From NCBI GenBank assembly GCA_003695105.1, contig RFIZ01000176.1, positions 1 through 7,416 of the forward strand: DNA of 7,416 bases, written 5' to 3'. Made by a program: the position numbers and the translations under genes. The notes beneath the pieces were generated by a model that was not told the origin of the DNA, made no database searches, and saw only the letters and a program-made list of their open reading frames with translations. Source of the DNA: Fidelibacterota bacterium. Lineage in GTDB: Bacteria; Fidelibacterota; Marinisomatia; Marinisomatales; J089. This document shows, one piece after another, positions 6,500-7,416 of this stretch (within the stretch, counting starts at the first letter, position 1; each line of letters opens with the position of its first letter).

Positions 6500-7282
6500 T
6501 TAGCCATAGGTGATGAATTCAGCCGACAATTTGGAGGCCGCTCCCTGGTCCAGAATAATGGTGGATTTTCGGTGCATCTGCAGCATGGATGCGGGACACA
6601 TGGCAGTCACGGGACCTTCGATGCTGCGCCGGACCGCTTCGGCTTTCCCCTCTCCATTCGCCAGCAACAGGACTTCCCTGGCTTCCATGATCGTCCCGAT
6701 CCCCATGGTGATGGCATAGCGGGGCACTTCGTCGATAGAGGCAAAAAACCGGGCGTTATCCCGGCGTGTTTTTTCTGTCAGCGTTTTGACCCGGGTGCGG
6801 GAGCCCAGCGAAGAACCCGGTTCATTGAAGGCAATGTGGCCGTTGCCACCAATACCCAGAATTTGAATATCAATCCCACCGGCTCGTTTGATTTCATCCT
6901 CGTACCAGTGACAAAAGGCCGTTACGGCGGGGTCCGTCTCGAATGCAGTGATGTTGACTTCCCCAAACATACCCTGGGGGATATGAATGTTTTCAGGAGA
7001 GATGTTGATGTGGTCAAAGAGCTGGGTTTTCATGAAGGTGGCGTAACTCTGTTCATGGTGCGGTGGCAGGCCAATGTATTCATCCAGATTGAACGTCACG
7101 ACCTTGGAGAAATCCAACCCGTCTTCCCGATGGTATCGAATCAATTCCTGATATAAACCTACCGGTGTGCTTCCGGTCGCCAGTCCCAAGACCAGATTCG
7201 GTTTCTTCCGCAGGCGATCCACGACCATTTTGGCAGCGACACGACACATGTCGGCATACTCTTTCTCCACTATCACGAGCAT
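6500..7282 (-). CDS. nagB: Glucosamine-6-phosphate deaminase NagB
   Basis: NagB converts glucosamine-6-phosphate into fructose-6-phosphate and ammonia in the cytoplasm, linking amino-sugar use to glycolysis; the reaction is reversible. The 260-residue length is close to the usual 240-266. Visible family motifs are the phosphate-binding loop LATGSTPVGLY (34-44), the FNLDEYIGL segment with the catalytic-region Asp67-Glu68 (64-72), and GIGGNGHIAFNEPGSSL (143-159) with the ring-opening His149 and Glu154. Residue 147 is Asn where E. coli has Asp141; from memory Bacillus-type NagB also has Asn there, so activity is expected. The E. coli C-terminal tail linked to GlcNAc-6-phosphate allostery is not obviously present. 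The ATG is fixed by a strong ribosome binding site. It is followed 19 bases later by a GlmU-like gene, pointing to an amino-sugar block. Confidence 0.95.
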   Translation of the reverse strand: MLVIVEKEYADMCRVAAKMVVDRLRKKPNLVLGLATGSTPVGLYQELIRYHREDGLDFSKVVTFNLDEYIGLPPHHEQSYATFMKTQLFDHINISPENIHIPQGMFGEVNITAFETDPAVTAFCHWYEDEIKRAGGIDIQILGIGGNGHIAFNEPGSSLGSRTRVKTLTEKTRRDNARFFASIDEVPRYAITMGIGTIMEAREVLLLANGEGKAEAVRRSIEGPVTAMCPASMLQMHRKSTIILDQGAASKLSAEFITYG

Positions 7283-7286
7283 GGCT

Positions 7287-7296
7287 GACCTCCTTT
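7287..7296 (-). promoter_or_regulatory. Strong ribosome binding site of nagB
   Basis: On the minus strand the bases read AAAGGAGGTC, a near-perfect anti-16S match, four bases before the nagB ATG (7282-7280). It is the strongest Shine-Dalgarno in the window and fixes the nagB start. It also implies that this gene is initiated independently and well, unlike the coupled genes further along. Confidence 0.85.
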
Positions 7297-7314
7297 CAAA
7301 ACCCTGTTATCGAG

Positions 7315-7364
7315 TGATCCGAATTCCAAAAATCAACCAGCCGGGTGTGATTCCGGTCGGATCA
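7315..7364 (-). other. Long imperfect hairpin between the ridA-like gene and nagB
   Basis: Two bases past the ridA-like stop lies an inverted repeat with a perfect 8-bp outer stem: TGATCCGA (7315-7322) against TCGGATCA (7357-7364). In the minus-strand transcript the inside continues to pair: 7326-7327 with 7355-7356, two G-U pairs (7328-7329 with 7353-7354), 7331-7335 with 7348-7352, and 7336-7338 with 7344-7346. This leaves a 3-base internal bulge, two single bulges and a 5-base loop (CGGCU in the transcript). No U-run follows directly, so it is not a typical Rho-independent terminator. It may be an mRNA processing or stability element, or a weak attenuator. The folding was done by eye. Confidence 0.5.
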
Positions 7365-7366
7365 AA

Positions 7367-7416
7367 TCACCGGGTGGCGATGCACTCAATTTCCACGTCG
7401 GTCCCCAACGGTAAGG
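7367..7416 (-). CDS. RidA/YjgF-like protein, C-terminal end only (partial)
   Basis: Reading leftward from the window edge gives an open frame of 15 residues, LPLGTDVEIECIATR, ending in TGA at 7369-7367. The pattern 'LP-x-G-x-x-VEIE-x-IA' is the usual C-terminus of the RidA/YjgF/UK114 family, small trimeric enzymes that hydrolyse reactive enamine/imine intermediates such as 2-aminoacrylate. The rest of the gene lies outside the window, so catalytic residues such as the family arginine cannot be checked. It is on the same strand as nagB and ends 84 bases before it. The call rests on one short motif; a distant YjgF paralogue would look the same here. Confidence 0.6.
   Translation of the reverse strand, partial: LPLGTDVEIECIATR

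Noticed and set aside
6481..6507. Longer start for the GlmU-like gene at ATG 6507
   Set aside because: It overlaps the nagB stop, lacks a ribosome binding site, and adds nine residues foreign to the family; the ATG at 6480 has GGGAGGAA upstream.
6473..7156. Plus-strand open frame of 227 codons opposite nagB
   Set aside because: The opposite strand encodes an unmistakable NagB with a strong ribosome binding site; the antisense frame shows no family motif and is a codon-bias shadow.
7306..7336. Possible sigma-70-like promoter before nagB (TTGATT, 19-base spacer, GATAAC on the minus strand)
   Set aside because: Only four of six matches in each box with a long spacer, and most of it overlaps the hairpin; too weak to annotate, and the promoter consensus of this organism is unknown.
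7315..7364. Rho-independent terminator of the ridA-like gene
   Set aside because: The stem is followed by CUCGAUAACAGGG in the transcript, without the U-run a terminator needs.

Overview
The window is a compact stretch of bacterial chromosome in which every supported gene lies on the minus strand, so transcription runs from the right edge (7416) to the left edge (1). In that order it holds: the last residues of a RidA/YjgF-like protein, nagB, a non-canonical GlmU-like sugar nucleotidyltransferase, a YegS/DgkB-type lipid kinase, a small secreted or membrane-anchored DUF5683-like protein, a sodium:neurotransmitter-family symporter, a multi-spanning membrane protein of unknown family, a 2[4Fe-4S] ferredoxin, a geranylgeranyl-reductase-family flavoprotein, and the start of a DnaQ-like DEDDh exonuclease. 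I see no mobile element, tRNA, rRNA or CRISPR array.

The organism is a bacterium of intermediate GC. The single-gene GlmU variant with an NTP_transf_4-like head and a left-handed beta-helix tail, together with a DUF5683-like protein, resembles gene content I associate with the FCB group (Bacteroidota, Chlorobi/Ignavibacteria, Calditrichota, Marinimicrobia and relatives). No marker gene here fixes the phylum, so this is an inference.

Right part (7416-5227): ridA-like 3' end, an 84-base spacer with a long imperfect hairpin, then nagB and the GlmU-like gene. This is an amino-sugar block linking glucosamine-6-phosphate turnover to UDP-GlcNAc supply. Both genes have strong Shine-Dalgarno sites (AAAGGAGGTC and GGGAGGAA).

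Middle and left part (5206-1): seven neighbouring junctions are either overlaps (23, 8, 4, 23 and 1 bases) or very short gaps (20 and 1 bases), several with GTG or TTG starts and weak ribosome binding sites. This suggests one translationally coupled operon. Two themes run through it: membranes (lipid kinase, DUF5683-like protein, symporter, unknown membrane protein) and isoprenoid reduction (ferredoxin plus geranylgeranyl reductase).

The most interesting part is 302-2452. A small ferredoxin sits directly before a geranylgeranyl-reductase homologue, an arrangement known from methanogen archaea, where the ferredoxin feeds electrons to the reductase. Here the pair is preceded by an unrecognised polytopic membrane protein whose stop codon overlaps the ferredoxin start. 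The set may saturate an isoprenoid lipid or quinone side chain in the membrane, but the substrate cannot be read from the sequence.
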